Positions 1 through 10,690 of a DNA stretch of 64,000 bases are shown here, piece after piece. The notes beneath the pieces are model-generated. The model ran no database searches and had not been told where the DNA came from. It was given only the letters and a program-made list of their open reading frames with translations. The stretch lies in assembly GCA_948567375.1 (NCBI GenBank), contig OX419761.1, forward strand, positions 47,680,501 through 47,744,500, read 5' to 3'. The position numbers and the translations under genes were made by a program. The DNA is from Lunularia cruciata. Its lineage: Eukaryota; Streptophyta; Marchantiopsida; Lunulariales; Lunulariaceae. The first letter of the stretch is position 1. Every line of letters starts with the position of its first letter.

Positions 1-57
1 CTATGGTGATATATGACAGAGAGTGGGATTTGATGATCTACATTCTATTATGATAAT

Positions 58-261
58 ATGGATATGAATGTCCCAAATCCTCTCCCTTTCAACACTCAAG
101 TAGAAATCCGTTATGTAGTGAGGCCGAAATTGATGTTTAGAGATTTTGTGGTTAGGAATTTCGATGAGGAGTATTATCAACGAGTTATAGCTTCTGAGGT
201 CCCAATGGTAGTTCCAATAGTTCGTGTGCCTTCCAGAGTGATTATATTGACTCTGTATTGA
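58..261 (+). other. leader reading frame upstream of gag in A1
   Basis: A 67-codon frame precedes gag and begins MDMNVPNPLPFN. The matching leader of A2 (about 8430-8620, minus strand) can be read to a loosely similar peptide ending in a PMVV-like string, but with stops. No known domain is visible. It may be an upstream peptide of the family or chance. The similarity was judged by eye only. Confidence 0.3.
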
Positions 262-276
262 AGTAGACGTTAGCAA

Positions 277-1383
277 TTGAGTGTTGCAGGCACCATGGAT
301 CCGCAGTTGCAAGAGCTGGTGCAAGGAATGCAAGGGATGTTGAATGAATTTCGAGAGATTAAGATGACCATGGAGACATTTCAAAGTCAAGTGCAGATCC
401 TTAGGAACGATCAAGCCATGCAAGAAGAAGAGCCGTCTCAAAACCCAATACCTGCGACTGAAGTACTTGGAGAGGCACCCGTGCCTACAAACCCTATCAA
501 CGATGAAGCCACATTGCTACTCCGGATGAAGAAGACCTGCAACATCGAGCCTTACAAGGGGCAGCGTACGATGGGAGTAGTGGAGAATTGGATCTCGAGA
601 ATGAATCGATATTTTTGATTGTTCTCAACAGAGATCACAGAGCATGCTGCAAGCGTGTTTGCATGTGGGTACTTGACCGATAAAGCCCTCACATGGTATG
701 ATGCTTGGGAACAATCCATACTGGCAGAGAGAAGGGAGGTCACATGGACACCAATGCAAGAAGGACTGCTCAAGAATTTCCAATCGGTGGATTCTGTGCA
801 GATGGCTCAAACCCGACTATGGGGATTGAGACAGAAGAATAGCGTACAAGAGTATGTGGAGGCATTTTTGGATCTACAAGTCGCAATTACCGACATGAGT
901 CCAGCAGAGGCTCTCGACAATTTCAAATGAGGGTTGAAAGAGCGGATTCGCCAAGAAGTCATGGTGCAAAACCCTCGCACGGTATTTGAAGCCATTGCTT
1001 GTGCGCAGAGAATAGCCGGAGCATTAGGTGGAGGTGAAGGAGTAGTTCCACCTCAACATTATCGGGCAGAAATGCCACACATGGGTGGACCAGTACCGAT
1101 GGAATTGGGTAACCTTTGATTCCGGGATCGAGGAGCACGGCCGCTTCAAGGAGAGCGAGGACGGGTAGAAGAACGAAGAGATGGAGTCCCACGAGGAGAA
1201 GGGACTCGAGGAGAACAACACCGTTGTTACAATTGTGGCCGTATTGGGCACATATCTACCAATTGTCGCACTCGTTTCCCTAGAGGCCCTCGGCCTTTGT
1301 ACAGGCGATCTTTGAATAACATGGAGAGGCACATTGAAGAAGAGGAGGTGGAAACCACTTCGGAAAATGAAGATCGCCAGTAA
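277..1383 (+). pseudogene. gag of A1, interrupted by three TGA codons
   Basis: One frame runs through capsid and nucleocapsid. The capsid part contains the retrotransposon gag signature around 'ALTWYDAWEQ'. A CCHC zinc knuckle lies at about 1225-1266 (C-Y-N-C, then GRIGH, then ISTNC; spacing CX2CX4HX4C). In-frame TGA codons sit at 616-618, 928-930 and 1117-1119. The last two occur at the same places in A2. Gag would form the particle and bind the element RNA. The start at 277 is the first codon of the frame and is not certain; an ATG for MDPQLQEL follows at 295. Confidence 0.85.
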
Positions 1384-1445
1384 ATGTACCTCGCGGCCTT
1401 ACTGGCTCAATAAGGAAGCAGAGAAGCGAGGGAAGGAAGAAGAAT

Positions 1446-3463
1446 AATGCGCAAAGAGCCCGAAAGGCAACCTCACAATTGATTGTTGTGAATGGAATCC
1501 TAGAAGGTAATCAAGTGAGAGTATTAATAGATCCGGGAGCAACAGAGAATTTCTTGTCTTGCTCTATTGCAATCAGATTGGGAATGGATCTAGAGAGAGA
1601 TGGAAGTGAAGAAGTAGAGTTACCAAATGGGCAAACAGAGAGGATTGAATCATTACCTAGACGGGTAACCCTCTCTGTAGGAGAATATCAGGAAGCAATT
1701 GAGTGGCGAGTGATACAATTAGCCCGTTATGATGCAATTTTAGGCATGCCATGGATGGAGCAGTACAACCCAATGGTGGATTGGAGGAAGAAAGTAGTGA
1801 GAACCCACCAATGGTCAATCATTGGGGTTAAAGAAAAATCACACAAGCAAAAACTACCTCTATATGTTGTAGGGACGACAATTGTTTGTAAGACCGATAG
1901 ATGTTTTCTGGGTCTAATAAGAGAAGTCCAGAGTGCACAACTTGCTGGACAAATTCCTGAGAAATTGAAGGATGTGGTGGATGAGTTTCAAGATGTCTTT
2001 CCCGATGATCTACCCTCAGGGTTACCACCTAAAAGGCGAGTAGATCACAAAATAGAGACACTCCCGGGGAAGACACCTCCTTGTAAGGCCCCATATCGCC
2101 TATCACCTCATGAGTTGGAGGAGTGTAAGACTCAAATTGAGGAGATGCTACAGAAAGGGTTCATCCAACCTAGCGTATCACCATATGGGGCCCCTGTCTT
2201 GTTTGTGAAGAAGAAGGATGGTACAATGCGCATGTGCATTGACTATCGGGGTCTCAATCAGCAAACAGTGAAGAACAAATACCCCTTACCTCACATGGAT
2301 GACCTGTTTGATCAACTCCATGGAGCGAGATACTTCACCAAACTGGACTTGCAGAGCAGTTACAATCAAATCCGAATTGCAGAGGAAGATGTGTACAAAA
2401 CTGCCTTTTGAACCAAGTATGGCCACTTTGAGTATCTTGTGATGCCTTTTGGCCTCACCAATGCGCCTGCCACTTTCATGAGCCTAATGAATGACATATT
2501 TTGTCCATACTTGGATAAGTCTGTTATCGTCTTCTTGGATGATATCTTAGTATATAGTAGCACAATGACAGAACACAAACAACATCTACGAGAGGTCCTC
2601 CAGATTCTAAGACAGAATCAGTTGTACGCCAAAATCTCAAAGTGTGAGTTTGGCAAGTCTGAAGTAGACTACTTAGGGCATAGAGTAAGTGCAGAGGGCA
2701 TTCAAGTATTGACAGATAAAATAGAGGTCATTCAAAAATGGAGTGCCCCATAAGATCAGACTCAACTTAAGAGCTTCTTCGGGTTGACGGGATTTATTGT
2801 AGATTTGTCAAGGACTTCTCCAAGGTTGCACAGCCTTTAACGGCACTACTTGGCAAGGGGAAGAAGTGGACATGGGGAACTGCACAAGAGTTGGCCTTTC
2901 AAGAATTGAAGGCCGCCTTGCTACATGCACCAATCTTGAAGTGGTATGACCCAAAACGTCCAATCAAGTTGGCTACGGATGCATCAGGCGTAGCAATAGG
3001 AGCAGTCCTACAACAAGAGTGGCATGACGGATGGCATCCAATTGCATATTTCTCTCAAAAGTTGTTACCAGCAGAGCGCAACTACCACACCACAGAACGA
3101 GAAGAGCTGGCCATTGTTTTAGCAACCAAGCATTGGAAGCACTACCTGGGCGAGAAGGCATTTGTAGTAGAGACAAACCACAAACCCCTAGTCTACCTCA
3201 AGACGCAGAAGGATCTATCTCGTCACCAAATTCGATGGGCAGAGTGGCGACAACACTTCAACATGACAATCACCTATGTGGAAGGTAAGAAGCAACTTGC
3301 AGATGCGTTCACCCGCATGCCAATGGCCAACAACTTGGCGGCAGAGGTTAAGATTAACCCTGAATTCTGGCAAGAGATTCTAGCTGCTACAAAAACTGAC
3401 CCACAGATTGTAGAAGCGCAAGCGTCCAAAGGTGTCACCAGCACCCAAGGACTCACCTTTTGA
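1446..3463 (+). pseudogene. pol of A1: protease, reverse transcriptase, RNase H (broken)
   Basis: The protease core reads [12 protein letters not shown] near 1530, with proline where the family has Ser or Thr after the catalytic Asp. Reverse transcriptase follows at about 2040-2750. It has the [10 protein letters not shown] stretch, the [11 protein letters not shown] stretch (motif A) and FLDD near 2532 (motif C). RNase H follows at about 2890-3463 with 'ATDASGVAIGAVLQQ' and TNHKP, where TDHKP is usual. Breaks: TGA at 2409 (A2 keeps CGA), TAA at 2751 (A2 keeps a Glu codon), a one-base loss near 2800 relative to A2, and TGA at 3461. Pol starts one frame back from the end of gag. Confidence 0.88.
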
Positions 3464-3472
3464 GAGGGCCGA

Positions 3473-4807
3473 TTGTGGATCCCAAATGTCCCAGAATTAC
3501 GCACCACCATTCTAGCGGAATGTCATGATTCGGCCATCGCATCTCATGTCGGAGTGGACAAGACCTTGGAGGCAGTCAAGCGCCATTACTATTGGCCCAA
3601 GATGAGCAATGACGTGATGGACTATGTGCGTAGCTGCCTACTTTGTCAACAGAACAAAGCTTCTAATCAAGCTCCTGCAGGGCTCCTTCAACCTCTTCAC
3701 ACTCCTACCCAACGTTGGGAACAAGTGAGTATGGATCTCGTCTGTGAATTACCCAAGACCACCTCAGGGTTTGACTCCATTGTGGTCTTTGTGGACCGGC
3801 TCAGCAAAATGATTCATGTACGCCCTACCACCAAGGAGGTGACCGCTCCACAACTAGCTCAACTATACTTAGATGCAGTCTTTGCTCACCATGGCTTGTC
3901 TAGAGTACTCATCACCGATAGAGGCACCCAATTCACCAGTTTGTTTTGGCAAACACTCTTTGGTTTCTTCAAAACCAAGTTGGCCATGTCTACAGCTTAC
4001 CACCCACAAACAGATGGCCAAACAGAGCGGGCTAATCGCACAATTGAAGACATGTTACACGGCTTCACCTTAGAAGAGCAAGAGAGGTGGGACACCCTAC
4101 TACCGTTGGTGGAATTCGCTTACAACAATTCAGTGAATGCCTCCACCCAGGTCACTCCATTCTTCCTCATGTATGGTGAGCACCCCTTCACACCTTCTAG
4201 CTTGATGAAGATCCGTCCAGTGACTACCAAGGTTGGTGCAGTCAACACATTTGTTTCTAGAATCCAACAAGGTGTGGAGAGCACCAAGCACAGGTTACAG
4301 ATTGTGCAAAATCGACAAAAGCAGTATGCTGATGCACACCATAGGCACATGGAGTTCAATGTTGGGGATCAAGTGTGGCTATTGACAACCAACCTCACAT
4401 TAGTTGGATCTCGTAAGCTCAGACCTTGTTTTATTGGGCCTTTCTTGATTCTTCGTCGCATCGGCGTTGTGGCCTATCACCTTGAGCTACCACCACACAT
4501 GAAGATCCATCCAGTGTTCCATGTCTCCCTATTACGCAGATATGCTCCCCGATCAGGCCAAGGTACTTCCACACAGGACATTCGACCTTGTCCGACAGTC
4601 ATTGATGACACAGAGGAATATGAAGTAGAGCGGATTCTCCAAAAGCGCATGCGTGGTACTCGCCATCCGCGGGTGGAATATCTAGTACAATGGAAAGGTT
4701 ACCCTCTCTATGAAGCAACCTGGGAACCCGCTGCCAATTTGGCACATGCACCGGTGTTGGTGCAAGCATTTGAGCAACAATTGCACAACGAGGACGTTGC
4801 GTCTTAA
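3473..4807 (+). CDS. integrase with C-terminal chromodomain, A1 (uninterrupted frame)
   Basis: This 444-codon open stretch is the 3' part of the gypsy polyprotein, not a separate gene. It is in frame with RNase H and is cut off only by TGA at 3461. It has the N-terminal HHCC zinc region (CHDSAIASHVG, later SCLLCQQNK) and a catalytic core with Asp in SMDLVCEL, Asp in ITDRGTQF and Glu in 'DGQTERANRTIEDML'. A chromodomain follows at about 4618-4770 (YEVERIL, LVQWKGYP, ATWEP). The integrase would join element DNA to the host chromosome. In this class the chromodomain is thought to steer insertion towards heterochromatin. Confidence 0.9.
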   Translation: MWIPNVPELRTTILAECHDSAIASHVGVDKTLEAVKRHYYWPKMSNDVMDYVRSCLLCQQNKASNQAPAGLLQPLHTPTQRWEQVSMDLVCELPKTTSGFDSIVVFVDRLSKMIHVRPTTKEVTAPQLAQLYLDAVFAHHGLSRVLITDRGTQFTSLFWQTLFGFFKTKLAMSTAYHPQTDGQTERANRTIEDMLHGFTLEEQERWDTLLPLVEFAYNNSVNASTQVTPFFLMYGEHPFTPSSLMKIRPVTTKVGAVNTFVSRIQQGVESTKHRLQIVQNRQKQYADAHHRHMEFNVGDQVWLLTTNLTLVGSRKLRPCFIGPFLILRRIGVVAYHLELPPHMKIHPVFHVSLLRRYAPRSGQGTSTQDIRPCPTVIDDTEEYEVERILQKRMRGTRHPRVEYLVQWKGYPLYEATWEPAANLAHAPVLVQAFEQQLHNEDVAS

Positions 4808-4819
4808 AAGGAGGGAGGT
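4807..4819 (+). other. polypurine tract of A1
   Basis: AAAAGGAGGGAGG lies directly after the last codons of pol and immediately before the LTR start (TGTAATAC, after one or two bases). Such a tract primes plus-strand DNA synthesis in LTR elements. Confidence 0.85.
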
Positions 4820-4820
4820 C

Positions 4821-5561
4821 TGTAATACCAAGGGTTAGCCATATGATCTAGATGTGAAATTTGGTTTGGTAACATCTAGAATGATGTTATACATGATGGT
4901 CAAAATAGATCAGATAGAAGTATCACCAAAAGAGTACTTCTACTAATAGGGCAGAAACCGAAATAGACTTGAGAACCTTAGAACCAATAGCTAGACATAT
5001 GATTTAAAGGTGAGAATTGGTTTGGTAACATCTGGAAGGATGTTACACATGATGGACTAAACAGATCAGAAAGAGGTATCACCAAAAGGGGACTTCTACT
5101 AATAGAGTAGGAACCAAAATATGCTTGAAATCTTTGAAGGCAATTTCGGAGGCCTAAACGGATGAATTAGGCCTTGAAAATGTGCAGATCCCCCCCCCCA
5201 AACGGATGAAATGCTGGCCTTCCCTCCTCCCTGGTTTGTCTCGTCGAGAGCTTTCCAACGGTACCTTACTCATGTGATTCTGAGATTCCTATAGGAAGAT
5301 TCCCTAAAAGATTCCCTCCGGTCAAAGCTTGTTTGACCAACCAGATAGGACCTAGACCAGACAGGTCACCCATCCAAGTAAGTAATCCAAGGGTGGAACT
5401 TGCTGACATGTCACCTATCTATGTTCCTAATCCTATGGTGGAGCTTCCTTGGAGGAGATCCTCTTTGTCTATATAATAAAGAGAAGGTGCTCCCTTGGGG
5501 CATCGAAGGTTTGAGTGTGCAATCTGTGTTTTCTCTCTTCTCTTGTCCTTGGAGTATTACA
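4821..5561 (+). repeat. 3' LTR of A1 (741 bp)
   Basis: It begins TGTAATAC and ends GTATTACA, a perfect 8-bp inverted terminal repeat. The first 300 bp hold two diverged tandem copies of a block of about 154 bp (compare TTGGTTTGGTAACATCT at 4861-4879 and 5015-5033). Three other family A LTRs or LTR parts are in the window: 8759-9528, 24751-25347, and the missing left one implied here. A TATA box is at 5470. Confidence 0.92.
5470..5480 (+). promoter_or_regulatory. TATA box in family A LTR
   Basis: TATATAATAAA lies about 80 bp before the LTR end, in a T/A-rich block shared with the other family A LTRs. This is the expected place for the retrotransposon promoter core. Confidence 0.5.
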
Positions 5562-5572
5562 CATAATCATCA

Positions 5573-7411
5573 CAAAAGGTGAATCCTTGGGTTCTAGTGA
5601 TATATTTGGATGATTGTGCTCCTACAATCCATGGATTAGTTTTTGTAGCAGCTAGAATCTTTGGCCAGAAGTCAAGGTTAATCTTAACCTCTGCCACCAA
5701 ATTGTTTACCATTGGCATGTAGGTGAATGCATTTGCAAGTTGCTTCTTACCTTCTATATAAGTGATTGTCATGTTGTAGCATTGTCATCACTCTGCCCAC
5801 CAAATCTGGCAACGAGATAGATCTTTTTGTGTCTCCAAGTAGACTAGAGGTTTGTGGTCTATTTCTACTACAAATGCCTTCTTGCCCAATTAGTGTTTCC
5901 AATGCTTGGTTGCAAGGACAATGACCAGCTCTTCTTGTTCTGTGGTATGATAATTGCGCTCTACTGGTAACAACTTTTGAGAGAAATATGTAATTGGATG
6001 TCATCCGTCATGCCACTCTTGTTGTAGGACTACTCCTATTGCTACGCCTAATACATCTGTAGCTAACTTGATTGGACCTTTTGGGTCATACTTCTTCAAG
6101 ATTGGTGCATTTAGCAAGGTGGCTTTCAATTCTTGAAAGGCCAACTCTTGTGCGGTTCCTCATGTCCACTTCTTCCCCTTGCCAAGTAGTGCCATTAAAG
6201 GCTATGCAACCTTGGAGAAGTCCTTGACAAATCTATGATAAAATCCTATCAACCCCAAGAAGCTCCTAAGTTGAGCCTGATCTTCTGGGGCATTCCATTT
6301 TTGAATGACCTCTATTTTATCTGTCAATACTTGTATGCCCTTTTCACTTACTCTATGCCCCAAGTAGTCTACTTCAGACTTGCCAAACTCACACTTTGAG
6401 ATTTTGGCATACAATTGATTTTGTCTTAGAATTTGGAGGACTTCTTGTAGATGTTGTTTGTATTCCGTCATCATGCTATTGTATACTAAGATGTCATCCA
6501 AGAAGACAATAATAGACTTATCCAAGTATGGACAAAATATGTCATTCATTAGACTCATGAAAGTGGTAGGTGCATTAGTGAGGCCAAAAGGCATCACAAG
6601 ATATTGAAAGTGGCCATACTTGGTTCGAAAGGCAATTTTGTACACATCTTCCTCTGTAATATCAGATTTGTTTGTAACCTTTCCACAAGTCCAAATGGGT
6701 GAAGTATCTTGCCCTATGAAGTTGATCAAATAGGTCATCTATGCAAGGTAAGGGGTATTTATTCTTCACTATTTGGTGATTAAGACCTTGATGGTCAATG
6801 CACTTGGGCATTGTACCATCCTTCTTCTTCACAAACAAGACAAGAGCCCCATATGATGATACACTACATTGGGTGAACCCTTTCTGCAACATCTCCTCAA
6901 TTTGAGACTTACACTCTTCCAACTCATGAGGTGATAGGTGATATGGGGCCTTACAAGGAGGTGTCTTTCTCGGGAGTGTCTCAATTTTATGATCTACTCT
7001 CCTTTTTGGTGGTAATCTTGAGGGTAGATCACTGGGAAAGACATCTTGAAATTCATCCACCACATCCTTCAATTTCTTAGGAATTTTTCCATTGAGTTGT
7101 GCACTCTAGACTTCTCTTATTAGACCCATGAAACACCTATCGGTCTTATAGATAGTTGACATCCCTATGACATACAGAGGCAATTCAACTTGTGTGATTT
7201 TTCTTTTGTGATAGAGCAAGACAAGAAATTCTCTATTGCTCCCGAATCTATTAATACTCTCATTTGATTGCCTTCTAGGACTCCATTCATGATAATCAAT
7301 TGTGAGGTTGTCTTTTGGGACCTTTGTGGATTTATCTTCTCCCTTCCCTTGCTTCTTTGCTTCCTTATTGAGCCAGTAAGGCCAAAAGGTATATTTATTG
7401 GTGATCTTCAT
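5573..7411 (-). pseudogene. pol of A2: protease remnant, RT and partial RNase H
   Basis: Reverse transcriptase occupies about 7070-6200. It has the same landmarks as A1 ([46 protein letters not shown]) but is split by a frame change near 6700. RNase H homology continues to 5573 and then ends. The protease region (7411-7106) is out of frame in places. A2 keeps CGA in the AFRTKYGHF stretch where A1 has TGA, and keeps GFYHRF where A1 has lost a base. Confidence 0.85.
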
Positions 7412-7499
7412 TTTCCAAAGTGATTTCCACCTCCTCCTCTTTAGTATGCCTCTCCATGTTGTTCAAAGATTGCTTGTATGAAGGCCAAGGGCCTCTAGG

Positions 7500-8400
7500 G
7501 AACCAAGCACAACAGTTGGTAGATATGTGCCCAATACGGCCACAATTGTAATAATGGCATCATTCTCCTTGAGTTCCTTCTCCTTGTGGGACTCCATCTC
7601 TTTGTTCTTTTACCCATCCACGCTCTCCTTGAAGCAGTCGTGCTCCTCAATCTCAAAATCAAAGGTTGCCCAATTCTATCAGTACTGGTCCACCCATGTG
7701 TGGCATTTTTGCCTGATAATGTTGAGGTGGAACTACTCCTTCAATTCCACCCAATGCTCCTACTATTCTTTGTGCACAAGCAATGGCTTCAAATACCATG
7801 CTAGGATTTTGCACTATTCTTGGCAAATCCGCTCCTTCAACCCTCATTTGAAATTGTCGAGAGCCTCTATTGGACTCATGTTGGTTATTGCAACTTGTAG
7901 ATCCAAAAATGCCTCCACATACTCTTGTACATTGTTCTTTTGTCTCAATTCCCATAGTTGGATTTGGGCGATCTGCACGGAATCCACTGATTAGAAATTC
8001 TTTAACAATCCTTCTTTCATTGTTGTCCATGTGACCTCCCTTCTCTCTGCCAACATGGATTGTTCCCAAGCATCGTACCATGTGAGGGCTTTATTGGTCA
8101 AGTATCCACATGCAAACACGCTTGCAACATACTTAGTGATCTCTATTGAGAACAACTGGAAATATCAATTCATTCTTGAGATCCAATTTTCCACTACTCC
8201 TATCGTATGCTGCCCTTTGTAAGGCTCGATGTTGCAAGTCTTCTTCATCAAGAGTAGCAATGTGGCTTCATTGTTGATTGGGTTTGTAGGCACAAGTGCC
8301 TCTCCAAGTACTTCAATTGCATGTACTGGGTTTTGAGACGGCTCTTCTTCTTGCATTGCTTGATCATTCCTAAGGATCTACACTTGACTTTGTAATGCCT
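7500..8400 (-). pseudogene. gag of A2 (broken)
   Basis: Similar to A1 gag throughout. The zinc knuckle near 7540 has lost its first cysteine (Tyr codon), leaving HYYNCGRIGH. Two TGA stops match the positions of the second and third A1 gag stops. Another TGA lies at the codon where A1 keeps Arg (MNRYF). Confidence 0.8.
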
Positions 8401-8745
8401 CCCATCTCTCTGTTGTATACCACCCACTCTGTGTTGTATACCACCATAGGTAGAATCACCGTGTATGGTGAGTTCATCACTCTATCCATGAATTTTGCTC
8501 CAAAGTGATAAACTAGTGATACTCTCATTTACTCATGTTAGATGTGCATAACCTTGATGTGGAATGGATTCAAGAATGGAAAGCTAGGTGCAGTAAATTG
8601 TCCTTCTAGTGCATCCATCCCATCCGCTCTCTGAAGCTCTTCCTAAGTCTAGCAATTACTCTATGTTATCTACCTCAAATTACTCGGTTTTAGTAGTTTG
8701 TGCTCTTCCAAGAAGCGTGATCCACTCTCTTGGACTAAAACACTT

Positions 8746-8757
8746 GCTTTGATACTA
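8746..8757 (-). other. primer-binding site of A2 (initiator tRNA-Met type)
   Basis: One base inside the 5' LTR the minus strand reads TAGTATCAAAGC. It differs at two positions from TGGTATCAGAGC, the usual complement of plant initiator tRNA-Met. Its place next to the LTR end supports the call. Confidence 0.7.
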
Positions 8758-8758
8758 T

Positions 8759-9528
8759 TGTGATACTCCAAGGACAAGAGAAGAGAGAAAACATAGATTT
8801 CACACTCAATCATTTGATGCTCCAAAGGAGCACCTTCTCCTTATTATATAGACAAAGAGGATCTCCTCCAAGAAAGCTCCACCCTCAGATTATGCACATA
8901 GATAGGTGACTTGTCATCAAGCTCCACCCTCAGATTAGGCACATAGATAGGTGACTTGTCAGCAAGCTCCACCCTTGGATGACATACTTGGATGAGTGAC
9001 ATGTCGGTCCTAGTCCTATCTGGTTGGTCTTTTAGGGAATCTTTTAGGGAATATTCATATAGGAATCTCAAAATCATGTGAGTGAGGTACCATTGGAAAG
9101 CTCTCAATGAGACAAAACAAGGTGGAGGGAAGGCCAGCCTCTTGTTTCTTATAGGGAGAATGTGCACATTTTCAAGGCCTAATTCATCCGTTTAGACCTC
9201 CAAAATTGCCTTCAAAGATTTCAAGTATATTTTGGTTCCTACTCTATTAGTGGAAGTCTCCTTTTGGTGACATCTCTTTTTGATCTATTTAGTCCATCAT
9301 GTGTAACATCCTTCTAGATGTTACCAAACCAATTCTCACCTCTAAATCATATGTCTAGCTATTGGTTCTAAGGTTCTCAAGTCTATTTTGGTTTTTTCCC
9401 TATTAGTAGAAGTACCCTTTTGGTGATATTTCTATCTGATCTATTTTTTCCATCATGTATAACATCATTCCAAATGTTACCAAACCAAATTTCACATTGA
9501 GATCATATGGCTAGCTCTTGATATTACA
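8759..9528 (-). repeat. 5' LTR of A2 (770 bp)
   Basis: On the minus strand it starts TGTAATATC and ends GTATCACA, matching the A1 LTR throughout. It is longer than A1's LTR mainly because a unit of about 46 bp (AAGCTCCACCCTCAGATTA...) is tandemly repeated at about 8875-8985. Confidence 0.88.
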
Positions 9529-9722
9529 AGAAGCCGCCTACTTGGCGTGCAAGCTAAGCTAGTGAGAAGCTTCTAGAAGCTACTTACTTGAGGTGTAAGC
9601 TAAGCTAGCCAGGAAGCTTCCTAAGAAGCTTCTTAGATAATTTTGGAATATTCTAGGCTAATTTGTCTTATTTGCTACTTGTTAGCCCTACTAACTTTGT
9701 CGCTAAACTCCATATTGTTACA
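9529..9722 (-). repeat. family B LTR fragment (B0)
   Basis: About 194 bp match the outer half of family B LTRs. They end with the plus-strand signature CTCCATATTGTTACA at 9708-9722. The fragment carries GAAGCTTC blocks typical of family B. It is cut on the left by the insertion of A2, and its other part should lie outside the window. Its right end joins L-element sequence with no gap, so B0 inserted into L0. Confidence 0.85.
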
Positions 9723-10690
9723 TATACTTTCTTTATAGTGATAAGGTTCTGCTTAGGTTTGGTCCACCCATCTTCATTACTTACTTGTGAGTGTGGTTCT
9801 ACACTAGATGCAACAATGGTCCATATGACATGGTGTCCTTTGGGAGGACAAAGGATAGCTACCCACAATGCTATCAAGGATATAGTGTTTGCCATGGAAC
9901 AATAGAGTGGATACCTTGCTTGAAGGGAGCGTTGGTATACTTTGCAATTGACACCAGTCAAGGCAAACTTATACTTGGTCCAAGATGACCAAGTAACAAC
10001 AATGGATATTGTGGTTATGGACACTACACATGATGTAGTGTTGGAGGAAGTGATCACACATCTTCTAAGATGGGCAACAAGCATAGTGGCAACAAGCAAG
10101 GTCTCCAAATAGTGGGTTATGTCGTGATGTCACCTCTTTGTTTCTCTAGCCTTGGATTTATATGGAGTGATTGACGCAACATTTGACACCTTTGTCAAGG
10201 AGTGCATGAGGACATATCATTTCATACACCAAGGGGTATCATTATCATTATCATATTTTTGGTTGTATGTGTCCATTGCTCTATAGAAAGCATTGGTTGG
10301 TGCAATCCATAAGAGAGCAATCACACTAGGTGATGCGTCTTTAAATGCTCTAATAGTTTATAGACCATAAAACTTGCATAGCTCAAATATCTTAGGTATT
10401 GTATGGCATATTCTTCTTACCAAATACTGTTAGGGCTTAGCCCTAATTTATCCCCTTTGTCTTTTCCTTGTATGGCTTGATAGGTCTTCCCATCCTTCTT
10501 GCTTTTTTCACATGTGGTTGCATTTTCAGACTTGCCAATCTTATTTGGGCTTAGCCTCATTTTACCCTTATGTCTTTTCCTTGTAGGCTTGATGAGATCT
10601 TTTTATCCTTCTTGTTATCACAAGCGGTTGCCTTCTTCCACTTGCATGATAGCTACCAAAAGATTTTTCACCTGGGTTGAGACAACAAAA
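9723..10690 (+). pseudogene. LINE-like element L0, 3' part (zinc knuckle, nuclease-like tail, 3' UTR)
   Basis: The matching reading frame has a Cys-His knuckle (LLTCECGSTLD, then VHMTWCPLGG) near 9790-9850. It continues as GGQRIATHNAIKDIVFAME and then, in a shifted frame, a D-rich stretch (NLYLVQDDQVT..DIVV) like a PD-(D/E)XK nuclease. The same order is seen in L2 (43760-43675 joined to 38063-37480, minus strand). Stops and shifts make it non-coding now. The 3' UTR holds a TTAGGGCT/AGCCCTAA hairpin and a second partial hairpin copy. The 5' half is missing because B0 cuts it. Confidence 0.75.
10430..10446 (+). other. hairpin at 3' end of L0
   Basis: TTAGGGCT-T-AGCCCTAA has an 8-bp stem. Equivalent hairpins occur at 10546-10559 (imperfect), 37472-37486, 46629-46647 and 47541-47555. 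All belong to L-family ends. Confidence 0.65.

Larger units (their letters stand above)
1..5561 (+). mobile_element. Ty3/gypsy chromovirus A1, 5' end outside window
   Basis: A degraded LTR retrotransposon in the order gag, protease, reverse transcriptase, RNase H, integrase, chromodomain, polypurine tract, 3' LTR. The order and the C-terminal chromodomain place it among Ty3/gypsy chromoviruses. The 5' LTR and primer-binding site lie left of the window. Its 3' LTR end is followed by 11 bases and then by RNase H/integrase-border sequence of a second copy (A2) in opposite orientation. A1 therefore most likely inserted into A2. It carries several stops and a frameshift, so it cannot make a full polyprotein. 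Confidence 0.93.
5562..9528 (-). mobile_element. Ty3/gypsy chromovirus A2, truncated by A1
   Basis: Same family as A1 but in opposite orientation. Reading leftwards: 5' LTR (9528-8759), primer-binding site, leader, gag, protease remnant, reverse transcriptase, RNase H. Homology to A1 stops at about 5573, at the RNase H/integrase border, where the A1 LTR begins after 11 bases. Integrase and 3' LTR are absent and should lie beyond the left edge of the window if A1 inserted into A2. The outer end of its 5' LTR abuts a family B LTR fragment, so A2 itself inserted into B sequence. Confidence 0.88.

Noticed and set aside
3473-4807. Stand-alone host-domesticated integrase gene
   Set aside because: It is in frame with RNase H, separated only by a TGA, and followed directly by the polypurine tract and LTR. 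It is simply part of A1.
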